In this document: one piece after another, positions 1 through 9,887 of the stretch
Layout: each line of letters opens with the position of its first letter
Numbering within the stretch: position 1 is the stretch's first letter
NCBI GenBank assembly: GCA_025716855.1
Contig: JAIXMQ010000139.1
Span: 1-30,061 of the forward strand
Reading direction: 5' to 3'
From: Pilaira anomala
Lineage: Eukaryota; Mucoromycota; Mucoromycetes; Mucorales; Mucoraceae
DNA length: 30,061 nt
The notes under the pieces: model-generated
What the model saw: only the letters and a program-made list of their open reading frames with translations
Told to the model about the DNA's origin: nothing
The model's database searches: none
Made by a program: the position numbers and the translations under genes

Positions 1-193
1 TAATACAAAAACATTCTTTATATGCACAAATGAGTTTCTCATTAATTATTTAAATATCCAAACTAATTTGACAAAATGGCTTTCTCGTTTAACTAAATCC
101 TTTTCTCTTTTTTTTTTGTCCTAAGAACAAAGTTAATATATAAAAATTCCAAAAAAATGTCCTTCTTGTTTTCATAGAATCAGAATTCGTGAT

Positions 194-2192
194 ATGAAAG
201 CTCATTTGGATAAACACGAGCGACAAGACAATCAGCTACACGCTGAAAACAGTACTGTTGCCTTACCCAATTATAACATCCAGGCTTCTTCTCAGTACGA
301 AGAAAACTCCAACAGCAATATGAGTTGTGATTTCAACCTTAGTCCTGAAAACAAATATTCTACTTTTTCTGATGATATGATGAGCATAGACTGTGACATG
401 CCTGAAAATGATACAGCACCTTCTACGTATATTCTTTCAGCCTCTTCGAATGAGTATGAGGTTCTTGATAAAAGAAATGAATATCATTGATGTCGCCTGT
501 GTACCCAAAACCAAAAACTTGCAAAGCTTTCTAGTACCTATGATTAAAGAGTTAGAAGATCTTTCTAAAAACGGTATCGTAGTAGAAGTTGGAGATATGA
601 AGTATCGTTTGAAGGTTCATTTATTTGGCTCTTATGGGGATATTCCTTCCGTTTCTGAGGTAAACTCCCTCAAGGGTCATAACTCGTACTATGGCTGTAG
701 ATTTTGCTCTATCAGAGGCAAACAGGTTTCAAGAACAATGAGTTTTGGAAATCCCACCAATCCACCAGATGACCCAATTAGAAAAAGAACTATTGAAGAT
801 TTCAAATACGGCAACGTAGTTCACGGAATTAAAAATCCATCAATTTTTCGAGATCTGCCAAGTTATCTTACTCCTTCGTTCATGGGTATTGACGAATTTT
901 ACTTACTTTCACTCAATCTTGCCAGGATGATACGTGATTTGTTTTGTGAAAAAAAACTGAAAACCATTTTGCATTTGAAGCCTAGATATCAACTTGACGT
1001 GGCTGTAAACATTAAGAATCATGGTCGTATGTTGCCATCAATTTTTGAAGGTGATATAGAAAACGTTATTACAAATTTGACAAATGCGAGAGGTGTAGAT
1101 TTAATGGTATTTTTAAAATACATAGTTCCAACACTGATGGTTGAAGCACTTCAACATCAAGAATCTAAATTACCTCGAAACAAGCAAAGAAAAGAAGAAT
1201 TAAGACAAGCAGTAAAAGCTTTAAATGCTATTTCAAAAGTTTGTTCGATCGCCACACAACATGAAATTTCAATTGAAGAATTATCTGAGCTCGATGAATT
1301 GATAATTGTTTGGCAAAACTTCTTGAAAGATAAAATGCCTGGTAATGTTTTCTCTATCAACCAGCATTATTTATCACATCTTTCTGATGTTATTAAAGAG
1401 GTTGGCCCCTTACCTCAGGTTAGCTGCAGAAGTATGGAACGAAGAATTGGGAGAATTAAAGCAAAAATTAACTCAAATACATATTCGGAAAAGAATGCGG
1501 AAAATACTTTCATTAACGAAGCATACCGTAATTATCAAAAACGATGCTCTAATGCTACTACTGCTGCCGAGGACTAATATAATGATAGCAAGATTTTTGA
1601 ATTTGTCGAAGATGATTTCAAATACAAACAAAGTGTTCACGAATATGAGCACCTAAATCTTGGTTCTGCTTTGTCATCTTGGTGGGATATTGATGAGAAA
1701 ATTTTGCAAAAAGATGTACTGGTTGCAAGTTCACTTCATACTAGTAACAAACGCAAGACTTTTGACAGCGATTTGAAGACAACAAGTAGAAAAGTCAAAC
1801 TTGCAAGATACTCTTTGGTAAGGCTTACTTCAAACGTAGATGAGGAATATTACGAAGAAGTTCCTTATCTTTGTAAAACTCTTCTGTTGTTTAAGCACGT
1901 CCAAGACGGTAAAGAAGCAATGATTGCTGTGGTACAAATATTCGTGAATGTGGAAGTTTCTGAGGGCAATATTCCTTTTTGTAATACACACGAGGCAGCC
2001 AACTGTTCAGAACTATCAAGTAAAACCATCATTCAGATCGTTCTTATAACTGATCTGGTAAAACTTGTAGCAGCACTTATTTCAAAAATACATCATAAAG
2101 GTAGAATGTACTTTTTTTGGCCAGATATGTCAAGATCTTCTATTGAAGTTGGCCATTATAATTGTTTTGCAGACACTCCTTTCTCTCCCTAA
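194..2192 (+). pseudogene. Tnp2/CACTA-type transposase, internally deleted and stop-interrupted
   Basis: Seen: an N-terminal piece starting MKAHLDKHERQDN (194-479), probably the tail of a C2H2 finger whose first half lies in an upstream exon (an acceptor-like TTTTCATAG ends near 178). The frame then shifts near 480 and continues as VPKTKNLQSFLVPMIKEL, HNSYYGCRFCS and SCRSMERRIGRIKAKI to a TAA at 1575-1577. The same frame stays open beyond it to 2192 and ends in a module resembling the usual Tnp2 C-terminus (ITDLVKLVAALI, YFFWPDM). Known: in Tnp2-family CACTA transposases, the FLxPLVDEL block, the CxxC block and the SxRxMExxIG block lie downstream of the DDE core. Inferred: the catalytic core normally preceding VPKTKN is missing, removed by a deletion at about 470-490. 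The gene is therefore dead, although the C-terminal half is well preserved. The family call comes from motifs only. Confidence 0.65.
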
Positions 2193-2341
2193 ACCTTCAT
2201 CGTATTATATGTTCATTATGTTAATTATGTTTTTTTATGTCTTATTTATTATTGCTATCTTATGCCCTTATGCCTTATTTATTATTATTAGTTCCATACT
2301 TTATTTATTGTTATTATTTTATGCCCTTATGCCTTTATGCC

Positions 2342-2432
2342 CTTTTTTCTTTTTAATTTTTTTTTTCAATTTTTTTTTTCAATTTTTTTTTTCAATTTTT
2401 TTTTTTCATTTTATTTTTTTTCATTTTTTTTT
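2342..2432. repeat. T-rich low-complexity tract with CAA interruptions
   Basis: Runs of about ten T separated by CAA or CA, a compound microsatellite. The Phe-rich open frames it produces are artefacts of composition. Confidence 0.9.
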
Positions 2433-2480
2433 TATGTGTTATTTTCAAATAAAAATTATGAAGTAAAACATTCAATGCAA

Positions 2481-2524
2481 ATTCTGTGCAAATTCTGTGC
2501 AAATTCTGTGCAAATTCTGTGCAA
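2481..2524. repeat. 11-bp tandem repeat, four copies of ATTCTGTGCAA
   Basis: Four exact back-to-back units of ATTCTGTGCAA, with a partial, diverged unit just before (TTCAATGCAA, 2471-2480). There are no spacers, so this is an ordinary minisatellite and not a CRISPR array. Confidence 0.95.
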
Positions 2525-2613
2525 ATTTAGAGATTCAGGGTTTTGAATCACATTTTCAGGGATTATTCAGGTTTTTTTCAGGAATTACGATCGGTTTCAG
2601 GTTTTTTTTTATT

Positions 2614-3450
2614 CACCGTGTTAAGATCATATTCTTGTCGTAATTTGGAAGGAACTATTAAAAAATATAGTAATCTCATAAAATCAAAAAGCAAAATCAA
2701 CACAAATGCATCCAATATTCTTACCAGTCAAGCAGGATATAATAGTCACTTCGTTCGTAATATTACCCAGAGCTTAACATCTAATCCTACCTACAGTCCA
2801 AATTCGTTTTGGTGTCATCCTTCTGGTATATCTCATTATCCACAACTTTGGGAACCATTTGACCAAGATTCATTGTCCATTGATGTATCTATCAATTTGT
2901 TACATTGTGATGTACCCAAAACAAAGGTTGTAAAGGCTTTGGAAAGTTTTTATGCAAGAGCAACTGGTCTGAAAGAAGTAAAACTGGATAATTTAGAAGT
3001 TGGAATTGCTGCGAAATTATGGAAAGATTCAAAACTATTTTCATCTGTCTTTGACCGTGGAAGAAAAGGCTTGGATACAAGAGCTGAAAATATAGTGTTA
3101 TTTGACGCGAATACAGGAAAAAGGTAATTTTTTTATTTTTTACAAAAACGGAATCTGGTTTTAACATCTAGTTATTATAGTCGTACTAGAAACGCTTGGT
3201 TTGTTGTTACTGTACAGTGCTACTTAAAACACGAACAAGACGATCAAGTCAGCTTTCTTATCTTAATAAAGAAAATGAATCACTACGAATTAGACAATCA
3301 CGGGATCCTTCTCGTGTCAAGTAATTCAAAGGGAGATTGTTACCAGAATTTGCAGTATGTGACGTTACTGATATTCTTGGATGCGTTGGACTTGTTAACA
3401 CACCCAAGGATTTTTTTTGTAATTCAGCAGTCTTTTTACGTTTGTCCCTA
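2614..3450 (+). pseudogene. C-terminal fragment of a second Tnp2/CACTA-type transposase
   Basis: Seen: SYSCRNLEGTIKKYSNLIKS matches in pattern the SCRSMERRIGRIKAKI block of the gene at 194-2192, and is followed by TNASNILTSQAGYN. A plausible 57-nt intron (3124-3180, AAG|GTAATT ... TTATAG) joins ..DANTGK to SRTRNAWFVVTVQCYLKH. Near 3330 the frame slips by one and continues as LLPEFAVCDVTDILGCVGLV, which is a typical Tnp2 C-terminal module. Everything upstream of the SCR block, including the DDE core, is absent. The left break lies near 2610, just after the minisatellite. Inferred: a truncated and frameshifted relic from a different copy than 194-2192, since both carry the same C-terminal block. 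Confidence 0.6.
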
Positions 3451-4285
3451 ATTCCTTCCTTATATGACAATAAAGATTACATGGGGGTTTGGCGGTTCAT
3501 CTGGCTTTTTTTTAAATTTGGGGGTATTGAGGGGAATCATTTGGAAATTGGGGGGCAAATGCAAAATAAAATAATTTGATTTTATTGGTTTTAATATTTC
3601 AACTAAATTAGCTACTGAATAGCCTCTAAAATAGTGCTTTAGAACAAAAACATCATCCGTAGCAGCAGAATAGCTTTACAGTAAGAGAGACACTATATAG
3701 AAGCAGAAGCATATTGCAAAAGCGACAGTAATGACGAATGGCTTACCTATAAAAATAAAATTTTAAATTAAATGCAAAACAAATATAAATTATTGTAAAA
3801 ACATTTACATATACCTTTAAAATGTTCCAAAAGTCATATACAAGAAATCTAAAAGAGCCAAATTAAACAAAAACATTGAGTAAAATAGTACAATCTAGAA
3901 AATGCTATATGATGCACTTACTTGAAACAAGTTTTTTATAAAGCAGTAGGACGTCCTATATTTAATTATGTATCAACTAAAATAATGATTTGTAAATTAA
4001 TATATTTACCCAAGACTTTAGTTGCTACAATAAAAAAAAAGCAAATAACTATAAAGATTAAATATATGATCTTGAGCAATTAAAACGCATAGTTAATATA
4101 GAGTAAGAGTTGTGTTCGTTTTACTTTACCTTAAAGAAATTAAAGAGAAAGAAAGAAAACGAATCTACAGGAAATTTCTAGCAAAAAAAAAACTATTCTA
4201 AAAATTTAAGAGCTAAAAATTTGACAGCTATATATTACGTCAATGTGAACATTCAAACATATTCCACTTTTTTTCTTAACTTTAC
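3451..4285. other. Non-coding, AT-rich stretch with one G-rich patch
   Basis: No convincing ORF. The plus strand between 3483 and 3555 carries runs of five, five, four and six G in an otherwise AT-rich setting. The rest is featureless and probably includes the 5' flank or promoter of the Plavaka-like gene that begins at 4286. I could not locate terminal repeats for that element here. Confidence 0.6.
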
Positions 4286-4605
4286 ATGAGCAACAACAAT
4301 TCATTCTATACAAGCTGTATTAACATGAGACCTGGTCGCACTACGCAATCTAGAGTCTGTCCATGGTACCCTGAATCTGTTACAAAGACTTTTACTATGG
4401 CCGGTTTAAAGAAACACGTCACAAGAAAACATCCTGATGCCAAGCAGTCGAGAATGTACACCAGATTATTTTCCTCAAGAAGCGAAAGGTAGCCATTGAA
4501 GATATATCACCTGTATGCGTAAATATTAGCTAAACATATCGCGTTATTATATATAGATTAAATCAATTATCAGTCACAGGTGATGACATCCCTTCTACTT
4601 GTGGA
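4286..4605 (+). pseudogene. Plavaka-like transposase copy 1, exons 1-2 (N-terminus)
   Basis: Exon 1 (4286-4488) begins MSNNNSFYTSCINMRPGR and holds a C2H2-like finger, CPWYP...GLKKHVTRKH. The second cysteine appears to be replaced by tyrosine (CPWYP where CPWC would be usual), so the finger may be broken. A 68-nt intron (4489-4556, AAG|GTAGCC ... TATATAG) joins SRSER to LNQLSVTGDDIPSTCG. Exon 2 is cut at 4605 by the hAT insertion and resumes at 11240 after the duplicated CTTGTGGA. Inferred role: DNA-binding N-terminus of the transposase. Confidence 0.6.
4598..4605. repeat. Target-site duplication of the hAT element, left copy
   Basis: CTTGTGGA directly abuts the terminal TAGGGATAG. The identical 8 bp follow the opposite end at 11232-11239. 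Eight-bp duplications are the hAT hallmark. Confidence 0.95.
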
Positions 4606-4753
4606 TAGGGATAGCAGTTTCAACGATCGACGATACCGATAGATGCAACAATACAACGATATCATATCGTGCGTTGAGCCAATTCCATACATAGCTATGT
4701 TTTAGAACTTTTCAAACATATATGGGTGTGCTATCGTTGACTTGAGCAACGAT
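4606..4753. repeat. hAT left terminal repeat and subterminal CAACGAT motifs
   Basis: After the terminal TAGGGATAG, the heptamer CAACGAT or its complement occurs at 4621-4627, 4654-4660, 4733-4739 and 4747-4753. hAT transposases of characterised elements bind short subterminal repeats, so these are candidate binding sites. Confidence 0.75.
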
Positions 4754-4910
4754 ATGTTACACAAATATTTTTAGTAGCGTTTCTTCAAATAGGTAAAATA
4801 GCAGTAAGGATTTTAATGTTTAAATTTTTTTTTTTTTAATAAGTTGTATGAAAAATAAAGTTGAATAAAATAAATAAATAAAAAATATAAAAGGAAAAAG
4901 TGGAAACGTA

Positions 4911-5069
4911 CTGTGCTTCCACTCTCAATTTACCGATTTTTTGAAAACTCCGCCCACTTTTTTGAAAAAAAATGGACGGTTGTGTGAGCATAAATTGCCC
5001 AAAAAAAACAGACTAATTTCCCATTTTCTTGAAGTTAGTTTGCCCAGCTTTTCTTAAATAAAATGACCA
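4911..5069 (+). repeat. Tc1 element left terminal inverted repeat, 159 bp
   Basis: Begins CTGTGCTTCCACTCTCAATT and ends AATAAAATGACCA. It pairs along its whole length with 6478-6636 and is much longer than the 20-30 bp of many mariners. Confidence 0.95.
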
Positions 5070-5074
5070 CTCTC

Positions 5075-5083
5075 TATAAATAA
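5075..5083 (+). promoter_or_regulatory. TATA box candidate of the Tc1 transposase
   Basis: TATAAATAA lies 5 bp inside the left TIR and about 50 bp before the ATG at 5132. The TIR itself is therefore not needed for the core promoter. Motif only. Confidence 0.45.
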
Positions 5084-5131
5084 TTTTACCAATTTTTTTG
5101 ACTTTTATTTAACTAACGATTACTTTCTACA

Positions 5132-6436
5132 ATGAATTTTTTTCACGAGGACGGTCGAGGAGGGATCGTAAATGAATCTGGCGAAGAAGCTTCTGCGTAC
5201 CTTGTGGAACCTTCTTTTCGGTTAAAAAGGTTAACAGACCTCCAAAAGTACATTAAAAACAAAAAGGTGCTTACGGAGACCGAGGCTATAAAAGACATTG
5301 ATATGGAAGAAGTACCTGCCAAGAAGGAAAGGGCGACGGTATATAATCAATACTCAAACGAAGATCGACTGAGATATTTTTATTTTCTGCATGAAAAGCT
5401 TATGAAACCATGTGACGCTGCTAAAGCTGCCAACATTAACTACGAAACTGCTAGAAAATGGAAACGAACATACAACAATGATCCAGAAAAAAATATTCCA
5501 TTTAAAAAAACAAACCGTACACCTAATAGGCCTAAAAGCCAGCTCAATGATCAGCATAAGATGCACTTGATAAATTTTTTCGATGATGATCCATCAGCCG
5601 TTATACAAGATGCAGTTGAGAATTTAGTTAAAAGTTTCGAAGGTTTGGAAATCAAAAAAAGTAGGGTTGCTGAATTCATGAAAGAAGAGTGCAATCTCAG
5701 TATCAAAGTTGCAACTCGCCATCCGGTAGGCAGAAACAAACAAACTACTTTAGATGCTCGTGCTATATTTGTTGAAGAATGGCTACAAAAAGGTATGTCT
5801 TACATGGAAAATTGTGTTTTTCTGGATGAATCAGGTTTCGATATAAACATGCGCCGTACAAGAGCTTGGTCAAGACGTGGTACTGAAGCCATTATAGAGT
5901 CCCCATCTGCCAGAGGTATTTCTCATACTATTATCGGTGCAGTTTCAGCATTTGGTGTTGTGAATTTAAGTATAAGAGAACCAGGAAATGTTAAGAAACG
6001 AAAGGTTGTAGGCGCTACAAAACGAAAAGCATCCGGAAGTGTAGAATCATCTATACCCAAAGGAACTACTGCTGGTCACTATGTCCAGTTCATCAGCGAT
6101 ACGTTAGATATAATGGATGAATTCCCTAACATGAAAGGATTTTTTATAGTTATGGATAACGCCCCAATTCACAGTAAAGAAATAGTTGATCCTATAATTA
6201 TAGAAAGAGGCTACACTCCTGTGTACCTTCCACCTTATTCACCTGAACTCAATCCCATCGAGATGTTTTGGAAAGTATTAAAAGATAAAGTTAGAAGAAC
6301 TAAATTGACTGATGTGGAAACTCTTACTACAAGAGTTACAGAGGGGAGTTCGGATGTTCCTATTGAACACTTGCAAAATTTTATACAACATTCCATAAAT
6401 GCTTTCTCTAAATGCTTAAATAAAGAACCCATGTAA
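5132..6436 (+). CDS. Tc1/IS630-type DDE transposase
   Basis: Cut-and-paste transposase of the element at 4911-6636, acting in the nucleus on the 159-bp inverted repeats. The 434 codons are uninterrupted. Residues about 65-200 form the N-terminal DNA-binding part: helix-turn-helix-like KPCDAAKAANINYETARKWK, then a second predicted HTH. The DDE_3-type core has Asp232 (VFLDESGFD), Asp342 (FIVMDNAPIHSK) and Glu377 (PPYSPELNPIEMFWK). With 34 residues between the last two, this is DD34E. A basic stretch KKRKVVGATKRK near residue 288 is a candidate nuclear localisation signal within the loop between the first two catalytic residues. The ATG at 5132 follows a TATA box and is the first in frame. No broken motif is visible, so activity is plausible. 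Confidence 0.93.
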   Translation: MNFFHEDGRGGIVNESGEEASAYLVEPSFRLKRLTDLQKYIKNKKVLTETEAIKDIDMEEVPAKKERATVYNQYSNEDRLRYFYFLHEKLMKPCDAAKAANINYETARKWKRTYNNDPEKNIPFKKTNRTPNRPKSQLNDQHKMHLINFFDDDPSAVIQDAVENLVKSFEGLEIKKSRVAEFMKEECNLSIKVATRHPVGRNKQTTLDARAIFVEEWLQKGMSYMENCVFLDESGFDINMRRTRAWSRRGTEAIIESPSARGISHTIIGAVSAFGVVNLSIREPGNVKKRKVVGATKRKASGSVESSIPKGTTAGHYVQFISDTLDIMDEFPNMKGFFIVMDNAPIHSKEIVDPIIIERGYTPVYLPPYSPELNPIEMFWKVLKDKVRRTKLTDVETLTTRVTEGSSDVPIEHLQNFIQHSINAFSKCLNKEPM

Positions 6437-6477
6437 ACGTTTTGACTAAAATTTGGTTAATTTATTTTTAGAAAAAA

Positions 6478-6636
6478 TGGTCATTTTATTTAAGAAAAGC
6501 TGGGCAAACTAACTTCAAGAAAATGGGAAATTAGTCTGTTTTTTTTGGGCAATTTATGCTCACACAACCGTCCATTTTTTTTCAAAAAAGTGGGCGGAGT
6601 TTTCAAAAAATCGGTAAATTGAGAGTGGAAGCACAG
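6478..6636 (-). repeat. Tc1 element right terminal inverted repeat, 159 bp
   Basis: Reverse complement of 4911-5069 throughout, followed by the duplicated TA at 6637-6638. Confidence 0.95.
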
Positions 6637-6638
6637 TA

Positions 6639-6864
6639 GACTATATAAAAATAAAAAATAAAAAATAAAAAATAAACTATACTTACATTTGAACTTAATC
6701 CTGCAGCGGTAAAGCGTTAGAATGTCCAAAGGTATAATATAATAACCTATAATGAAATAAAGAAGCAAAAAAAAAAGAGGATAAAAAAACCTAAAGAAAG
6801 ATAAAAGAAAAAAAAACAAAGTCATAAGGGAGAGAGAGAGAGAGAGAAAGAGACTTGGTACCAT
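6639..6864. other. Low-complexity 3' flank of the hAT gene
   Basis: AAAAATA-type repeats (about 6647-6675), purine-rich tracts and an (AG)n run near 6829-6854. This lies just downstream of the hAT stop codon in gene orientation and is probably its 3' UTR. Confidence 0.6.
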
Positions 6865-9612
6865 TTAAGAATAGAATTCAGCCTCGGCAAGACCATCATC
6901 ATTTATCATTTCGATCCAGTAGCTTACAAGCATAATTTTTTTAACGTTTTCTGGAGTTAATCTTGATCTACTTGCTGTCACCAAGCGACCTGATCTTGAG
7001 AAAGAACGTTCACAAGCAGTACTTGTACTTGGAATCGAAAGATATTTCTTGGCCAGTTTGGATAAGTGCGGGAAACGATATTCGTTTTTCTTCCAATACT
7101 CAAGTGTACCAGAAGAAGTAAGATTAGCGTCGTTGAATGATTCCGATAGACCTGCATTATCAACAGAAGAGGGGCCCACATTGGTTGGAGTAAACTCCAC
7201 AAACACATCATCATCAGGTATCGACGTATCATTATCACTGCTGTCTAAAATCGTCGTCGTAAATCTATTATTTGGAATAGATGTAGCACCACTTGGAATA
7301 ATCTCAAATCTAGTTGGCCTTTCACGTTTATATAACTCCAATTCATCATCATCCAAACCTCTTTCAGCTTCAATACCTTCATGTAAATCTAATGCAATCT
7401 GGGCAAAGATATTATTATTAGTACCCGTAAAGTCAACGCGGTTTGTTTCTTCATCTTCTTCTGGAGTAGTAGGTTTGTATATTTGATTCCACTCGTCTTC
7501 AACATGGTTCATGGCAATATCACCATAATCGCCCCAATTATTTCTTGTCCAGAACCGATTTTTAATACTGCTATCACAAAAGGTTGCAATAGGGTATACC
7601 TTGGAGTTATCAGTCTTGATATAGTATTTCAAGAGTTTCATTCTTCCAAGCCAGCATCCTTTAAATATCAAATTTTGCTGAGAAAAAGCATAACAGTCAA
7701 GCTGCCCAGTATACCGTTCTTCTAGTATATCCATCTTGTATTGCAACTGCTCTGAAACAGCAGAGGAAGGAATTCTTCCATAACCTTCACCAGGAGGAAA
7801 TACATGAGATGCTACAATCTTCTTCTCCAAATGATCTATCAGCGTGTTAAATAAAACTATTGATCGACTCATTGTTGGATATTTTTCTCCTGATACCCAA
7901 TTAGTAGCTTGTTGGAAAGGGTCGAGTATACTTGTCACTTCCTGAAGATACTGTACTTCATCGTCATTCAACACATACATTCCTGTCAAAGCTATATCAC
8001 TGCTATCATCAGTACCACCGAAAAGAGTGTTATCCGTATCCAGAACTCTTGCATCAATAATACTACAAGTGCGATTGTAAGGCTTAATCATACATAGAGC
8101 CCTTTCAATCATATTCAAATTTGACCCCCACCGAGTAGCAACATCATAACAGAGAAGGCGAGGCTTCAGATTTTCAACACGACAACAAACTAAAAATTCC
8201 TGTCTGAGACGTACAGAAGCAAGAATCTTGAGAACACCAGCCCTTAACTTGTTTACTGGATTACCTAAAGTGACACCAGCAGCCTCAGAGTTATCACCAT
8301 CTATATTACTCCTCAAACCATAGAGATTTGTATCTCCAGTAGGAACCTTGACTTTCAGACCTTTTCTAAGGATTTCAGAAACAGCAATGTTAAGTACATG
8401 ACCAAAACAGGGGATTGAGTGGTGTGCAGCTGTAAACCCATTTGAATCCTTGTACTTTGCTTCCAGCTCTCTCATCATCGTTGTATTATTTGCAGCAGAG
8501 TCAGCTGTTATTGTAAACAGTTTATCTTCAATTTCGTAGTCAGCCAAGACACTTGCAAAAACTTGTGCAAGATACACACCTATTGATTAAGTAAAGTTAG
8601 TAAATAAATTCAATCCATCTTTTCGTTTTTAAATTACCTGTATGTCTTTTAGTCATCGGCTCAAATGCAATAATAACGGTTTTAGGCACCCAGTCAGAAT
8701 CAATGTAATGACAACATATGGCCAAGAAATCATTTGATGCAGCAGATTTCCAAGCATCACAAGTAAAGCAAAGCAACTCTTGTTGCTGTAAAATATTTTT
8801 GATTTTTATCTTCCACAAATCATAAGTCTTCGTAACCTTCAACTTTAAGGTGGTTGCGCTTGGAAGCTTTATATCCTTTTCATTAGAGGCTCTTCTAGCA
8901 AAATAAAGCAAATGTTGAAACTCGATACTTTCCGCCAACTTAAATGGTAGAGAATGTTTTATAAAAAAACGGACCAGCTGAGCCATAAAGACATCTCTTG
9001 TAACAGTTGAAAATGTTCTTTTTTCTTCAGAAGTTGACTTGATCACAAAATCGTTCATAGTTGGTCCGTTTTTGGCATACTTTTGACCATTGGGAAGTTT
9101 GTTCCATAGTTCGATTGCTAAAAAAAAGGACATAAAAGCAAATTAATAATTGTTACATTAAGTTTTTTTTTTTTTTTTTTTTTTACTTTACCTTTCTCAT
9201 TAGTCATATCATGAGTTCTTAAATGAGTCAAGGTCGCACTTGTCTGATAACCCATCGTCTTGTTGGCCTGTTTACAAAGCTCCCTGTTGTAGTTATAGTA
9301 AGTCCAAATATTATTTTGACTATCCTTGTATCGAAAAGCATAACCGTAAAGAATAGCCCAACAAGCTGCATGACCACCAGAACGTTTTTTGCCCTTATTT
9401 GTGCTTTCCAAAATCTTCTTACCAGGAATAGGTATGTTAAACCGAGGGTCAAGCTTATCATCATTAGGAGCACCATTCAAACTACCGAGCCTGCTGGGGA
9501 GAGCTCTTTTTCTAGAAAATTCTACAGAAGACATGGGCTCAGCAGTCGAGACTTCCAAAGAAACTTGATCAGAGACCAGTACAGGAGCAGCCATATCCAA
9601 ATAGTTGTACAT
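6865..9612 (-). CDS. hAT transposase (three exons)
   Basis: Exons are 9612-9192, 9117-8638 and 8579-6865, with introns of 74 nt (9118-9191, AAAG|GTAAAG ... TTTTTAG) and 58 nt (8580-8637, ACAG|GTAATT ... CAATAG). The joined frame is open for 871 residues. An N-terminal BED-like finger is suggested by CWAILYGYAF...LCKQ...TSATLTHLRTH. The RNase H-like core includes TADSAANN, CFGHVLNIAVSE and DVATRWGSNLNMIERAL. The C-terminus has the classic hAT dimerisation block, LSIPSTSTACERSFSRSG followed by SRLTPENVKKIMLV. It mobilises the element at 4606-11231. The start used is the first ATG of the long frame, but the true start may be the ATG at 9824, one frameshift upstream (see 9613-9824). Apart from that, no defect is seen. 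Confidence 0.88.
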
Positions 9613-9824
9613 AGCATTTTCATGAAGTCTTGAATCCCCTGAAGAAGATTCAGGAAGAAGACTGGAAGCACCGAGAGATTCAAGGGAAGAGTATGAGATG
9701 GGAAATCAAACAGAGTGTATGATGTAGGGCCACTACCTAAGTAAGGAGGGAGTTGAGGCACATTTGAACTACTTGAACTATCTTGGTTTGTTTGTTGAGA
9801 GTTTTGGTTATTGTTACGTTCCAT
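9613..9824 (-). pseudogene. Probable true N-terminus of the hAT transposase, one frameshift away
   Basis: An ATG at 9824 opens MERNNNQNSQQTNQDSSSSS and reads to about 9700. From there the frame of the main transposase, just after a TGA, reads SSLESLGASSLLPESSSGD and leads straight into the ATG at 9612. Both parts are Ser-rich in the same style, so one single-base indel near 9690-9710 would separate them. A TATA box sits upstream. Could equally be a sequencing or assembly error in the window. Confidence 0.5.
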
Positions 9825-9878
9825 ATTAAATAAAATAAAATATAATAAATATCTTACCACAAAAATAAAAACCACCCT

Positions 9879-9887
9879 CCTTTTATA
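9879..9887 (-). promoter_or_regulatory. TATA box candidate of the hAT transposase gene
   Basis: TATAAAAGG on the minus strand, 55 nt upstream of the ATG at 9824. It supports that ATG rather than 9612 as the original start. Confidence 0.5.

Larger units (their letters stand above)
4911..6636 (+). mobile_element. Tc1/mariner (IS630-like, DD34E) transposon, apparently intact
   Basis: 1726 bp, bounded by TA at 4909-4910 and 6637-6638, which is the canonical Tc1/mariner target. Terminal inverted repeats are 159 bp (4911-5069 and 6478-6636) and I find no mismatch reading one against the complement of the other. A single uninterrupted 434-codon transposase ORF lies between them. Identical long repeats, a full ORF and a position inside another transposon all argue for recent insertion. 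Relatives should be present elsewhere in this genome. Confidence 0.95.

Noticed and set aside
2471..2526. CRISPR-like tandem repeat
   Set aside because: Units are 11 bp with no spacers, in a eukaryotic TE context.
2143..2546. Phe/Leu-rich ORFs suggesting membrane proteins
   Set aside because: Produced by T-rich microsatellite and the 11-bp repeat. Composition artefact.
3691..3700. CACTATATAG as a possible CACTA terminal sequence of the Plavaka-like element
   Set aside because: No inverted partner with matching subterminal sequence found near 20-22 kb or upstream. Too short to support alone.
6490..6864. 124-codon minus-strand ORF
   Set aside because: Made of the Tc1 right TIR read backwards plus low-complexity DNA. 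No coding features.
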